A DNA stretch of 64,000 bases from Sabethes cyaneus (lineage: Eukaryota > Arthropoda > Insecta > Diptera > Culicidae): positions 55,204,949 through 55,268,948 of the forward strand of contig NC_071355.1 of the NCBI RefSeq assembly GCF_943734655.1, written 5' to 3'. The stretch's first letter is position 1. Every line of letters begins with the position of its first letter. Below are positions 21,166-32,484 of the stretch, one piece after another. The notes beneath the pieces were generated by a model. That model made no database searches. It was not told the DNA's origin and saw only the letters and a program-made list of their open reading frames with translations. The translations under genes were made by a program, and so were the position numbers.

Positions 21166-23220
21166 TAACATAATAACTGCAAACATTATAACTTCCTACA
21201 TTTACCGAGTTGCTTAAATCGATGGATTACATTTAAAGCAACTTATTCAGAAAACAATTTCGTTGCACGTATATTTTGGGGTAGAGTCTAAAATCGACGT
21301 TAGTTCCTCTTAAAAGATAGTTTAAATTTGTGTATTATAACGAAAGTTCCTTTAATTGTTAGTATTTTATTGAACGATGATTTTGTAGGACTGTTGTAAT
21401 ACATACATTAGGTTATGTTTAGCAATAGCTATTTTTCTGTAGCCCAAGCTATGAACACAATCCCAACAATCTTTGCAATTTATTGGTTATAATTGGCTGC
21501 TTTCACTACCTTTGTCGTTCGGTCTGCAGTCTAGAACGTTTTAATAACGAAAACCACGAATTATGGGATACAAGCACCTGTGCAAACGCTGAAACAATGC
21601 TTCGGCCATGCCAACGATGGTCGTGCTGCAAACGATGCCATCGCAATTGGAGCATCATTTTACCACATGGTTCTAGCGTAATGGTTTCATTCTAGTGTTG
21701 AGTTCAATTCAATTATCTGCTGTAACCTTCGCGCTACTATTACCGTTCCGTGAGTGTGCAACAAGATGTAAAAATTTAATAACAAGTTTTTCATTGTATC
21801 TCAGTAAAAGCTTTCCTAGCGGAAGCAACTCGCAATTCCGACTGGAAGGGCTCAATAAGGCCATTGCAAATCATTTTCAAAGTTTTTGTCACTCCCCCCT
21901 TGGAAATTGGCTTGAAAAATTGGGGGGGCAAAAAAATAATTTGTAGGATATGAGTTAATTTTTTTGATAAAATCAATTGTTTGTGGGCTCTACAGCCTGA
22001 AAAACTCGAAAAATGAGTGTACGAGTTGAGTTAACGCTTCTAGCACGAAATAGAAATGGAAGTTCAAACAGTAGAATTTCCGAAACTCGGGCAAAAAAAG
22101 TTTTTTTCGTTTTTGTCTTTTTGTTCGTAGATTTTTGCATGAAAAATAACAACGTATTTATTAAAAGCAAGAATAAGTTTGGTTTTCACGTTTAAACTTT
22201 AAGTGAAAATGCCTGAAATCCGTATTTTTTTTGCTCGATTAAAATATTCTCTTAAATATTTGTAATGGCCTAATAGCTTTATAATTATTTTATTAATTAT
22301 TTTTAAGTTCTTTAATAAGATTCTCGAATTCACAAGGAAATGAGAAAATATTACTTTTAATTCTGCTACTATGTAGAATCTGAAATCTCATGAACAAATG
22401 GAAACTGATTTCAAAGACGAGATACTTAAGTCAAAGTATTTTAGTAAAATTGTAAGCCAAAGTGATAAAAATAAAACTTCGAATTAATTCAGCAAAATAG
22501 CTGTAGAACCAAAACTATTATTAAATAAAATATTATATTAAGTATTATTAAATAATTAAATTAAATTTAAATTAAATTATTAAATGTGACCACATATGTT
22601 TGCGTTTAGAACGAATATTTATTCAGGGTGATTTCGTGACTTTTTTTCACAACGGTTTCTACAAGGCTGGAACTGGAACCAAAGTGTCAGTCGTGTGCTG
22701 TTTTGTTTCATCACAATCTCTAACGTTATGAGTAAAATATTCCAAAAGGTAAAATTTGAAGTTTATTTTTACTTTTTGCATCACAAATAAACTGCAGATA
22801 GGTACCGGAAAGCACTAAAATGCTCGGTAGCTTTGACGTCGTCAAGAATATTGAACGAACGAAAAATGCTGATGACAAGCTAAAAAAATTTACCGAGAGT
22901 ACGCATCACGAGTTCGGACGGTAAAAGGATTAGAGATTTTCCGTCCGTTTCTGACCTTTGAATTGCACTCGTAGCGGTGCCTAGAAATAAATCATGCTTA
23001 CTCATTGGTAATTCCGTTAGCTGAACGGGAACGTTGAGTTGCACAGCAATTTTTTTTTCTGTTTTCAAACTTTGTAGTGGTGATACGACGATACGGCCAA
23101 ATACGCTGACCAATTCTCCGCAAGCAATTTAATGTCAGATAAATCCTGTGCATGTCGTGAACCGAAAACACTTGTTCAATTTTGTTCAAATTCACCCAGC
23201 CGGCGGTAGTCTTGCTCGTG
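21166..23220. other. Unassigned AT-rich DNA
   Basis: No genes recognised. Very AT-rich between about 22200 and 22600 with TTAAAT-type simple sequence. TTTCGTGACTTTTTT at about 22632 also occurs in the arms of the 27.3-kb foldback element, so a fragment of that family may be present. Confidence 0.4.
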
Positions 23221-23501
23221 GTGGAACTGGAACCTGCAGCGCAGCTTAGGTCATCTAGTAAATCACCGGAGGCTCACGTTCGTTCCGGGCGAGTCGGTTA
23301 TCTCACGGTCATAAATTCCGCCGAAGCCGAAGTAAACAAGCAGTGAACCGTTTTCGACAGAGAAAGAACGTGAATGAATGAGTTTTATGAGGAGGAGCAA
23401 AAAAAATATACCTAAAATAAACAGTGATCAAGTACGCGTGAAAATCAGTCGCAGCGATATTTTCCACTTTGCTGCCGACGCCAGCAAGCATTATTGGAAA
23501 G
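23221..23501 (+). other. Possible non-coding first exon of a host gene
   Basis: A GC-richer stretch resembling insect 5' UTR (A-rich purine phrases, AACAGTGATCAAGTACGCGTGAAAATC) ends in GGAAAG followed by a strong donor GTGAGTTCATT at 23502. No long ORF is present. The start is arbitrary. The assignment rests only on composition and the donor site. Confidence 0.25.
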
Positions 23502-23595
23502 GTGAGTTCATTCGATGGGAACTTATGTCAGTGTAGAAATCTTTGGAATGATTTAAAAGCTGGCATATTATGCTTCACATTCTAGACAGAATTAA

Positions 23596-23807
23596 GGTGA
23601 AATTAGCAGTCATCGATTCTGCCAATTTCAGGAGCAGTTTTTTTGTTTGAAACAAAAATTCTGTTTATAAAAATATATTCGTTGTGTTCAGATTGGTAAG
23701 AAGAATGCAGTATTTACATTTTTACAAACAGAACTCCGCTTTTGGGCCCAAAAACTGCTTCCGAAATTGCGCTCTCCGACGAAAAGTCAATGATTGCTAA
23801 TTTCCCG
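23596..23807 (+). mobile_element. TTAA-flanked MITE, copy 1 (212 bp)
   Basis: Flanked by TTAA at 23592-23595 and 23808-23811. Imperfect terminal inverted repeats: GGTGAAATTAGCAGTCAT at the left and, inverted, CGGGAAATTAGCAATCAT at the right. Three more copies occur at 27046, 30627 and 43299. TTAA targets are used by piggyBac and Kolobok elements; which one mobilised this MITE is not known. Confidence 0.88.
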
Positions 23808-24221
23808 TTAAATAACGAAATTTTCCCAATGCGAGCATGCGACTACTGGCTTGTTAGGTCAATGTCAGGTCAATCTGGAAATAAAAAGGTTACAAATTTA
23901 TCAGAATAACAAATTATTATTTGAATTCAAAGGAAAAGATCTGGTTCTTTTAAAGCGCTCATCCATGGAATACATCATATTCCAAGTATCTTTTTGCTGA
24001 ATGCCATTAGCTTTAAGTGTTGGTTCATTGTAAATCAAAATAAAAATCAAGCACAATTTTGCTAACCAATCACTTCTAGCAAGATTGATTTTAAATTTAA
24101 TAATTTATATTTATAATTCAACTAAAAATATTGATATATTGAAAATTTCTTGAGAAAACTTCTTTGTGTGCACACTAGTGGGTGGAGAAAATAAATTCGA
24201 AGGCAGGCAGTTATGGACTGG

Positions 24222-24335
24222 TACCGAATGGCCGAAATCTAAATGGCCGAATTTCAATAACAGTTACAGAATGCCGAAATTTCGATTGGCCGAATCACGA
24301 AAAGCCGAATCATGAAAGGTCGAATTTTCTCGGAA
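24222..24335 (+). repeat. GGCCGAA short-motif cluster
   Basis: Six occurrences of (G)GCCGAA or a one-base variant, each followed by ATTT/ATC-like bases, spaced about 14-30 bp (24228, 24243, 24272, 24287, 24302, 24317). Probably a piece of a dispersed repeat. Confidence 0.55.
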
Positions 24336-27041
24336 TGCCTGAAAACAAATAATTTTAATCAAACAAAAAACAAAATATGCAATTAATAAATATGAGATAT
24401 AGCCGAAGACCAGGAGACAAATTAAAAATTGAAAAAACAAAAATCTTTTATGTTCATTAACTTTGAAAAATCTCATCTTTGTGATCTATTATAGCATCAC
24501 TTATGCTAAATAACTTTATGCAAATGCAAGGGAAATGAAAATGGATGTTTTCTGCATCAAACAAATTTTTATTTGTACAAAGTTTTCAATTCAGTTTGGC
24601 TTGATTCTTGGTGACGTTGCTGAAATTTTGGTCGCCTTATCAGACGACGATGATGTACGTAGCAGCAACGTACTGATGTCGCAGTAAATTAAACAAAACT
24701 AATTCTTATTCGATATTTACATTTGAAAGTTTTACTTTCAAATTGAAAAGGCAATCATTGAACGGATGGCACGGGAAGGTAATTACTAGCTATAGCCTAA
24801 CGCTCTATTCAATATATTTTAATTTGATCATTCGCATATTTTCCAGTCAGCTAGTTTGCCGACCCATGGGTAGAGCATGTGTTACAAGTAAATGACAAGA
24901 TTTTAATTTAATTTGTCTCAATTGAAATTCACTTCTGTAAGCATTTCTAAGAAAGTTTCTGTATCTCACACTGAGAATTATTCCCCACTCAGGCGTTCTC
25001 TGAAGAGTTCTCTTATTTGCGCCGAGGGTTCATTTATCTGAGCAATTTCACACTGCATTCACGTTCGCTCTGGAAATCAACGATGTAATCTTTCATCTTA
25101 GCCTGTTGCTCTCAGCATGTGCTAGCGATGACACGAGTTTACTTCGACATCATAGGAATGTGTTAAGGTGAAAGCTCCAATTACAGAAACTGACTTTTCG
25201 TCTTGCAATAGGACATTGCATGGGTTGTATCCTATCTAGATATCACAGTTTCAAACTAGCTAATCTAAAACTTGCACACGGCACTGTGCTCCGATGTAGT
25301 TATTACACATCTCTTTTAAATCTACTCTATCAAAAGCCTTTCATTCGTCATGTACTTAAATGCACGGATAAAAGTTGCTCATTCACAGTCGCAGGAAACC
25401 ACATTTTCTCCTTCATTTTCCTCTGGATTCATCTACTCGCAGTGGAAGGCTACTATGGATTATTTTATTCCACGGTGCAGTTCTTAGCTCCGGGCTTCAT
25501 TTGCAAGTCGTGATACGTGGGTACGTTCAGGGATGGAAAAAATTATGCTTCCTACGGCTGGAAACTGCACCTGCCATTTTTTATAACGTTTGTTTTAAAT
25601 CCGAATAACAAGTTACATACCTTTAACAAGCTTATTTGAATCTACTTGAAATAGATACAATTATAAATTCTTATAATTATGGGTAAAACTTCAATAGGTC
25701 ATTTATTTTGCAAATCGCCGTAAGCAAGGTGTGCAAATAGTGTGTAAAAATAGATTTACGTTGACGGCAATTTCCGATCGAGCAGTAGCAAATTAATTCC
25801 CATTTTGAAAGCCATATGGAAGTTCAACCTCAATTAATCTAAGTCCGAGCACATCAAACACGTGTATACAGGAGCAAACTGAACTTCCGGTATCGTAAAT
25901 CAATTGTCCACTGGCACTGGCATAATCTCTATGTGGCAAAGTCAGCCTTTGTAATGATGCGATTCGGTAAACTATATCGTCACCTGCGTCGTATGCATGT
26001 TGTACCCGTAGTTGGTTGGAGCAAGAATGGCTTCGAGCAGTCAGGGAACCGACAACCTGGTAATGTGCCATGGCCGTCCCAAGACAATGCCGCTACGCAA
26101 CAGATGATGGGTGGTAAAAGTGAGAGATGAAGAATTGCCGGATATTTTCATACCGTAAATTGAATTTAATTGAAATTTATTTACGCCATTTTCCTTCGAA
26201 CTGACATCAGGCTTATGTCCGACAACTGCAAGTACCTGTTCTCTTAGCCTTCGGCTGCGGATAACGAACGACTGACGATGGCAATCGGAGTGGGAAAACC
26301 CGTAGCGGACGATGAGCTTCCAAAGACACGTTCCAGTTGCACCGTAAAAGTCGATATAAGACACGGAACGCTTTTTGCCGTACGGTAAAGTTACCGAACG
26401 GGTAGGTACCGCAGTTTGGTTTCTGGATAAATTGACCGGCGATATTACATATTGGTAAATTACAGGTATTATTTATCGCCACCGGCAGGGGCCAACCCTC
26501 AGAGGCTGAACCAACGGACGGTTGTCGTTTGTCGTCATACCACACAGGTTCATCGGTTTAGTTGAAGCGGGGGGTTACCGGTTGAAGTGAAAAAACGTAT
26601 GACCTTTTGATGGATATTTCATGCTTCGGTGGCTTTTTTTTTATTGAATATTATCTCGAAAGTTTGAGGTTATTGTTGGAGAGACAGTCTTAATTTATAT
26701 ACCCAATTTTAATACCCAATTTTCTAATAACGATGGCATGCGATTTGAATTCATTTGCGTCACGAAATATTAAAGAATGATAGAACGCATCGATAAGAAT
26801 AAATGAATGACAGCTCGAACTTTTAACTGTCATTTTGAATTGTAAGCACAAATGATTTTTATAATTTTTACAGTAGATGAACTACCGCAGTTCACATAAC
26901 AGTCCTATTTATATAGGACACTCCATAGAAAATGGGGCTGTTATTAGAGTAGCGGCGTGAGTTCACCACTGTGAAGCAATAAAATCAAAGGTGTGAATAG
27001 CAATACAATTATGATGGTACCTATAGCTCATCTTGGCTTGC
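24336..27041. other. Unassigned DNA
   Basis: No gene recognised. The segment 25790-26560 is less AT-rich than its surroundings and carries overlapping short frames on both strands (93, 107 and 110 codons), none recognisable. It may be single-copy intergenic or regulatory DNA. Confidence 0.35.
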
Positions 27042-27045
27042 TTAA

Positions 27046-27257
27046 GGTGAAATTGGCAGTCATCGATTTTGCCAATTTTAATAGCAGTTTTTTTGTTTGA
27101 AACAAAAATTCTGTTCATGAAAATATATTCGCTGTGTTCAGATTGGCAAGAAGAAAGCAGTATTTACATTTTTACAAACAGAACCCCGCGTTTGGGCCCA
27201 AAAACTGCTTCCGAAATTGGGCTCTGCGACGAAAAGTTAATGACTGCTAATTTCCCG
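27046..27257 (+). mobile_element. TTAA-flanked MITE, copy 2 (212 bp)
   Basis: TTAA at 27042-27045 and 27258-27261; ends GGTGAAATTGGCAGTCAT and ATGACTGCTAATTTCCCG. Same orientation and length as copy 1. It lies only 26 bp left of the foldback element at 27284. Confidence 0.88.
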
Positions 27258-27922
27258 TTAAACTCATTTCGCCTGTTGCACTGCACAGTGGTCCAGGAGA
27301 CAATTTTAGGCGGAAATTAAGATTTCTATCCTAAAATTGACTTTCCAGACAAAACTTGTGTTTGACAAGGTTGTTGCATGTAGAAAGACGCTCATTTGTG
27401 TGTTATCAAATTTTAGGGCGGTTCCTATTTTCAAACAAATCGAAAATCTAACTTTTTAATAGCGGAATTCTCGCAAATGTTGTCTACAGATGACTTTTAG
27501 AACTCTTTAAGACAAAAGTTTTGTAGTATAGAGCGTGCTTATACATTGAGCCAATCATGAGTAATCAGCATTTTTCTTTATAAAATACACCCTTTTCAAA
27601 TGTTGATATCTTTAGTGGGGGCAAACGAAAAAAATATCTTTTGCCGGCATTTTGAAGGGCATACTTTGCTCTTTACTATATATACGACTGAAAGATATGT
27701 TATTTTTTTATCTCGAATAAATTAAATTTGAAAACATCAAGTTTTACATACAATTCAACGCTTTTGAATCTAAATTTGAATGTAAGCATGAACTAGCAAG
27801 TACTAAATCGCATTAAGATGGGTTTTTTTGGTTCAAACATTATTCCAGTGTGACAAAAAATTACATTTCTTCAATATTTCTTTTATTGAAAACATCTGCA
27901 ATGCTTCGTTTTTTGGCAATTA

Positions 27923-28057
27923 TGGTGATGGCAATGGTGATTTATATATTTTGGACAGGCGTTACGCGTACGCCATTTTGGACATTTACGGCAAAATCAA
28001 ATGGAAATATCCAAAATAGCGTACGCGTAACGCTCGTCCAAAATACATAAATCACCC
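27923..28057. mobile_element. Palindromic MITE nested in left foldback arm (135 bp)
   Basis: TA at 27921-27922 and 28058-28059. The inverted halves share GGTGATTTAT.TATTTTGGAC, then GCGTTACGCGTACGC, about 50 bp each. The right arm of the host foldback shows the empty site (on the minus strand GACAACTAGTCAAGG). Confidence 0.82.
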
Positions 28058-28221
28058 TAGTCAAGGCGTCTATGTTTCGTGACTTTTTTGAACAGCGTGG
28101 TTTTTTACAGAAATACCCATAAAAATTACAAAATTAATTGTGGCCTGATTATTGTATGCGATTGTTTATGTACTAATGTTTGAAACTATTAATTTTCAGT
28201 ATTTCAATTAATTTGAGATAT

Positions 28222-28330
28222 TGAATGCGCCTCCCATGTACCCCCGATGTAAGACGCTGGTTCAAGAAGTCAGTGCTTGAATCTCAGCTGGGAGAGGTTG
28301 TTTGAGTCAATAGGATCGCGAAGCTGCTGT
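28222..28330 (+). mobile_element. tRNA-like SINE head in the foldback loop
   Basis: GATGTAAGACGCTGGTTCAAGAAG followed by GCTTGAATCTCAGCTGGGAGAG has the layout of a pol III A box and a degenerate B box (tRNA-derived SINE). Identification is tentative; no tail or duplication was found. Confidence 0.35.
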
Positions 28331-28978
28331 TCGATTCCACACAACATTCGCAGTCCGCCGTAGTACGTCGTGAATTTGTCATCGTTAACTGAACGGTCGG
28401 CCGACCACTTGAAAATGAGCACAGCGAGTTTGTAAACTTATTGATAAAAATAGTTTTGGGAGCAGTAAGTGGTGAGATTTTGATTCCTTGATTGAAAAGT
28501 ACACCCAGAGCCAACTCTGAGAGCCTTCGTGCTTTTCACAGTTGAGCTAGCCTGAAAAGAGGTCGTGAGAGCCCGGCCCCTACACGGTTCCCGGTGGTTC
28601 TACCAGGAACTTGGGGTGAATTCAACCGACGGCCCTCTGGCGTCAGCAATACCAATTGGCAACAACTTTTTTGTCTCTTAAAAATGGCTGCCAACGTTTC
28701 CAGAATTGGAGTTTTCTCCTTCTGGCGAGGTTCGCTTATCCGCTAATCCCCAATTGCTCTGTAAGGCCTGAACGAGTGGTTTCTCCGCGGTAGTTGACTT
28801 CAACGTTTTTCTTTAACACTTTTCAAATAAGTGCATAAACAACCGCATAAATTAATCAGGCCACAATTGGAGCAGATAGATAAATCAATAAAAGTGTTTG
28901 ATAATTCTGATAATTTTGTAATTTTTTATGGGTATTTCTGTAAAAAATCACGCTGTAAAAAGTCACGAAACATAGACG

Positions 28979-29561
28979 CAGTGATGTTAAAAACTCAAAA
29001 TCTCAAAACTCATCAAAAATCAAAATCAACTGTGAATCATGTCAACTTAATCCTATGCAGAAAAAACTCACGCGTGATTTTTTCTGTTTTCATAGCATAA
29101 AGCACAAAACTCACACATATTTCTTCGCGCTTGAACACATTCTGCTTTGCTCCAACTGCTACCCGGAGCAATACACACACACATACAAATTCGTTGTTGA
29201 ATAGCATAGGCATTCTCTCATATGATACGTAACTGCGAATGAGCGTGAGAGAATGAATCTCTGGATAAATCGTAAAGTTAAACTAAAACACACATTTAAA
29301 CTACATGTTTATCTAATTCTTATTAGGCTTTTTACTTTCTAGTTAAGAAAATGTCGATTCTCGCGAAGGAAAAATGTAAATTCCGCCAATATGTTTGCCA
29401 TCTTAATTCATCGCATCGGTTCACATCGCATAGCAACAGAGACATCGCGTATAATAGCGAGCGAAATTCATATGTGAGTTCGGCGCTTCTGATCAAGGTT
29501 GAAATTTCATGGTGCTTGAAATCTCATTATGTTTTTTGCTGCTATGAATTTTTCAACACTG
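28979..29561. mobile_element. hAT-type MITE nested in right foldback arm (583 bp)
   Basis: Flanked by an 8-bp duplication CATAGACG (28971-28978 and 29562-29569). Ends are CAGTGATGTTAAAAAC and, inverted, CAGTGTTGAAAAATTC: the CAGNG start plus 8-bp duplication is the hAT signature. The left arm of the host foldback (GGCGTCTATGTTTCGTGAC, about 28066-28084) is the empty-site counterpart. No transposase; non-autonomous. Confidence 0.83.
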
Positions 29562-30626
29562 CATAGACGCCTTGACTAGTTGTCAAAAAACGACGCATTG
29601 CAGATGTTTTCAATAAAAGAAATATTGAAGAAAGGTAATTTTTTGTCACACTGGAATAATGTTTGAACCAAAAAACCCATCTTTATGCGATTTAGTACTT
29701 GCTAGTTCATGCTTGCATTCAAATTTAGATTCAAAAGCGTTGAATTGTATGTAAAACTTGATGTTTCCAAATTTAATTTATTCGAGATAAAAAAATAACA
29801 TATCTTTAAGTCGTATATATAATAAAGAGCAAAGTATGCCCTTCAAAATGCCGGCAAAAAATATTTTTTTTGTTTGCCCCCACTGAAGATATTTGAAACA
29901 TTTGAAAAGGGCGTATTTTATAAAGAAAAATGCTAATTACTCGTGTTTGGCTCAAGTCACGCTCTATGCTGCAAAATTTTTGTCTTAAAGAGTTCTAAAA
30001 GTCATCTGTAGACAACATTTGCGAGAATTTCTCTATTAAAAAGTTACAACGAAAAACCCGTTTTTTAAGAGTCACCCTAAATCGATTCAGAAAAATGTCT
30101 CCAAATCAGTCAATTGAAGAGATACAACAAAAAAATTTTTTTTTAAATTGCATAAAATTAATAGCTCTACAGCTTTGACGAACAATGTTTACTTCTATTT
30201 TTCAAAATAAAAAAGTTAGATTTTCGATTTGTTTGAAAATAGGAACTACCCTAAAATTTGATAGCACACAAATGAGCGTCTTTCTACGTGCAACAACTTT
30301 GTCAAACTCAAGTTTTGTCTGGAAAGTCAATTTTAGGCTAGAAACCTTAATTTCTACCTAAAATTGTCTCCTGGGTCTCTGTGCACTGGTCTCTGTAATG
30401 CGATCTGTCGCCGTAGAACCTCCGATACTACCGCTCTCTCATGCTGCTCACCACTGCGCTTAGCTTCAGAGTTGAGACTTGACCTAAGAAGCTGTTGCAA
30501 CTACCATCGTGAAAGGTAATCTCCGCATACGCTTATATGTACTACCAAAACGTGCGGGGATTACGGACAGAAATATATCATTCTTTCTGCGTGCTAACGA
30601 GTGCGACTTCGGTGATATTGTGTTAA

Positions 30627-30829
30627 GGTGAAGTTAGCAGTCATCGATTCTGCCAAGCAGTTTTTTGTTTGAAACAAAAATTCTGTTCATAAAAATATAT
30701 TCGCTGTGTTCAGATTGGCAAGAAGAATGCAGTATTTACATTTTTACAAACAGAACCCTGCTTTTGGGCCCAAAAACTGTTTCCGAAATTGGGCTCTCCG
30801 ACGAAAAGTCAATGATTGCTAATTTCTCG
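30627..30829 (+). mobile_element. TTAA-flanked MITE, copy 3 (203 bp)
   Basis: TTAA at 30623-30626 and 30830-30833; ends GGTGAAGTTAGCAGTCAT and ATGATTGCTAATTTCTCG. A small deletion near the left end explains the shorter length. Confidence 0.88.
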
Positions 30830-30846
30830 TTAAACGAGCTACCAAC

Positions 30847-31090
30847 GGTTTACTTTCAGGATATCAACTTTGTCAACATTTAACGTTTAAATGATAAGAA
30901 CGATCGAAGGATAGGGATAATTGAAAGGATATTTTTACATTTTTACAAACTTATTTACTTTCAGGACATCCAATTCGTCTAGGTTCAATGTTTAAATAAT
31001 AACATCGATCAAAGTGCAAGAGTAGTTTCGAATTTTTTGCGAAATTGTTTACTTTCAGGACTACAATTTGGTCCAGGTTTACTGGTAAAT
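30847..31090 (+). repeat. Tandem repeat, ~100-bp period, 2.5 units
   Basis: TTTACTTTCAGGA followed by an AATT..GTC.A phrase and GTTTAAAT.ATAA..CGATC occurs at about 30849, 30953 and (partial) 31049. Each unit contains a splice-acceptor-like TTTACTTTCAG. Confidence 0.7.
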
Positions 31091-31449
31091 TACAAGCGGT
31101 AATGAATAATTCCTGTTCTGTTGGAAAGCAAGGGTTTGGCCGTTTTTTTAGAATCAAAGTAAATGAAACCGCAGGTGTATAAGATTGTCGTACCGGCCCT
31201 GGGAAGCAACAGAGTGCTTCCATGTGATTGTTTGATTCGTTCGTTTTTGGCAATACCTACTATTTATGCTTTTTTCAATAGTGATTTGGCAAATTGTTTT
31301 TAAATTTGCTATATTTGTCAATTTTTAGAAAAATTTCTGATCGATTGATGGAAATATCTCTAAAATCCATTGAATAATGGCTGAGTTATAAGCGCGCCAA
31401 TAATAACCACTTTTCGTTACATGCTCATTTCTCGAACTTCAGAAATGCA

Positions 31450-31487
31450 CCCCAATATAGAAAACAAACACGTAGTCCTACGTTAAA
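31450..31487 (+). mobile_element. 3'-end fragment of the ACGTAGTCCTACGTC element
   Basis: CAATATAGAAAACAAACACG then TAGTCCTACGTT and AAAA: matches the 3' terminus of the element at 14217-15237 (CAGTATAGTAAACAAAGACG). Only the end is recognisable. Confidence 0.6.
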
Positions 31488-31519
31488 AGAAGTGTACGCT
31501 TTGTCGACTGTGAAATCTA

Positions 31520-32482
31520 GGGGAATTGTGTATAACGTGCCCCCCCCCCTTCGTTTTTCGCTAAACAAGCAAAATCGAAATGCAAAACCACCCAGAAACC
31601 ATAGTATTTGATGGAACTAGCCTACTATGCAAGTATGACAGTTGTCACATGCTGTAAAAACAAAACAAAAATAAATTTGTTTTTGAGCAGCTTCCGATGT
31701 AACTTTTGGCGTCAATTCCATAAGCTATTTTCTTGTCAAAATCTGTAAATAACCGGTTGTTGCGATTCGATTGCGTAAAGTGAACTTCAAAAAGACATCC
31801 CTGCCAAAAATAACGGTATGAAACGCTTGATTTGCTTTAGCATTTAATATGTTTTCAAATAAGTAAAAGCAGGCCAAAATGCCCCACTTGCGGTGGTGCA
31901 ATTTGCCCCCCTTGCAAATGTGGCTATAAACATAGGTAAACAGATCGAAGTTGAAGCCAATTGCCGTTATTTAATTCAATTAGTATTGTAGAGCAACCGT
32001 GGTGGGAATAATTTATTACCAACGTCCAAATTCTAGGTAATTCAACTACCAGGTACAAAACGCCACAGCTGCAGTATAATGTGCCCCATGCAGAAAAGAA
32101 AAAGTGCACCAGAAGGCCGAAACTAAGTTTATTTTACATAAAATAACGATATTTTGCAAAACAAAGGAAATAGTTTTACTTTCTACAAAATAGAGTTGGT
32201 CTGTCACTGGTAGAAATACTCAAATTACCGCATTGGGCATATTATACCGCAGGTGGGGCATTTTACCCCGCGCAGACGAGAAACACAACATGTAGGTGCT
32301 TTTATTAAATAATTCCTAGCATTTTTATTCCACGATACTAAATGAAATAAACAATTGCAGTTGGTTGTCAGCTTAAATACTAACATATACAAGTAGTTGT
32401 AACGTTAATTTGGGGAAGTATAACGGAGATATATCCATTTATACTTAGGGGGGGGGGGGGGGCACATTATACACATTTCCCC
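31520..32482. mobile_element. TA-flanked element with poly-C subtermini (963 bp)
   Basis: TA at 31518-31519 and 32483-32484. Left end GGGGAATTGTGTATAACGTG plus a C-run; inverted right end GGGGAAATGTGTATAATGTG plus a longer C-run. The interior repeats the same theme (AATGCCCCAC, AATTTGCCCCCC, AATGTGCCCC, GGGCATATTATACC, GGGGCATTTTACCCC), perhaps multiple transposase-binding sites. No ORF. The TA target suggests Tc1/mariner-type mobilisation. Confidence 0.82.
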
Positions 32483-32484
32483 TA

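Larger units (their letters stand above)
27284..30383. mobile_element. Transib-like foldback element, 3.1 kb
   Basis: The left terminus CACAGTGGTCCAGGAGACAA and the inverted right terminus CACAGAGACCCAGGAGACAA are flanked by a 5-bp duplication CACTG (27279-27283 and 30384-30388). Pairing arms run inward to about 28195 and from about 28818, so each is roughly 0.75-0.95 kb once two nested insertions are removed; the loop is about 620 bp. The left arm lacks about 145 bp present in the right arm, and the gap is bounded in the right arm by a direct repeat AAAAAGTTA. No transposase ORF. A 5-bp duplication with CACAGTG termini fits Transib, whose ends resemble the RAG heptamer; hAT-like reading (CAGTGG, 8-bp duplication) fits less well. 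Confidence 0.78.

Noticed and set aside
27284..27300. Reading the 3.1-kb foldback as a hAT element starting CAGTGG
   Set aside because: With a CAG start the flanking 8-mers do not match (GCACTGCA versus TGCACTGG), whereas a CACAG start gives an exact 5-bp duplication and longer matching ends.
27828..28050. Short plus-strand frames around 27.83-28.05 kb
   Set aside because: They fall in the foldback arm and its nested palindromic MITE and change frame across the palindrome.
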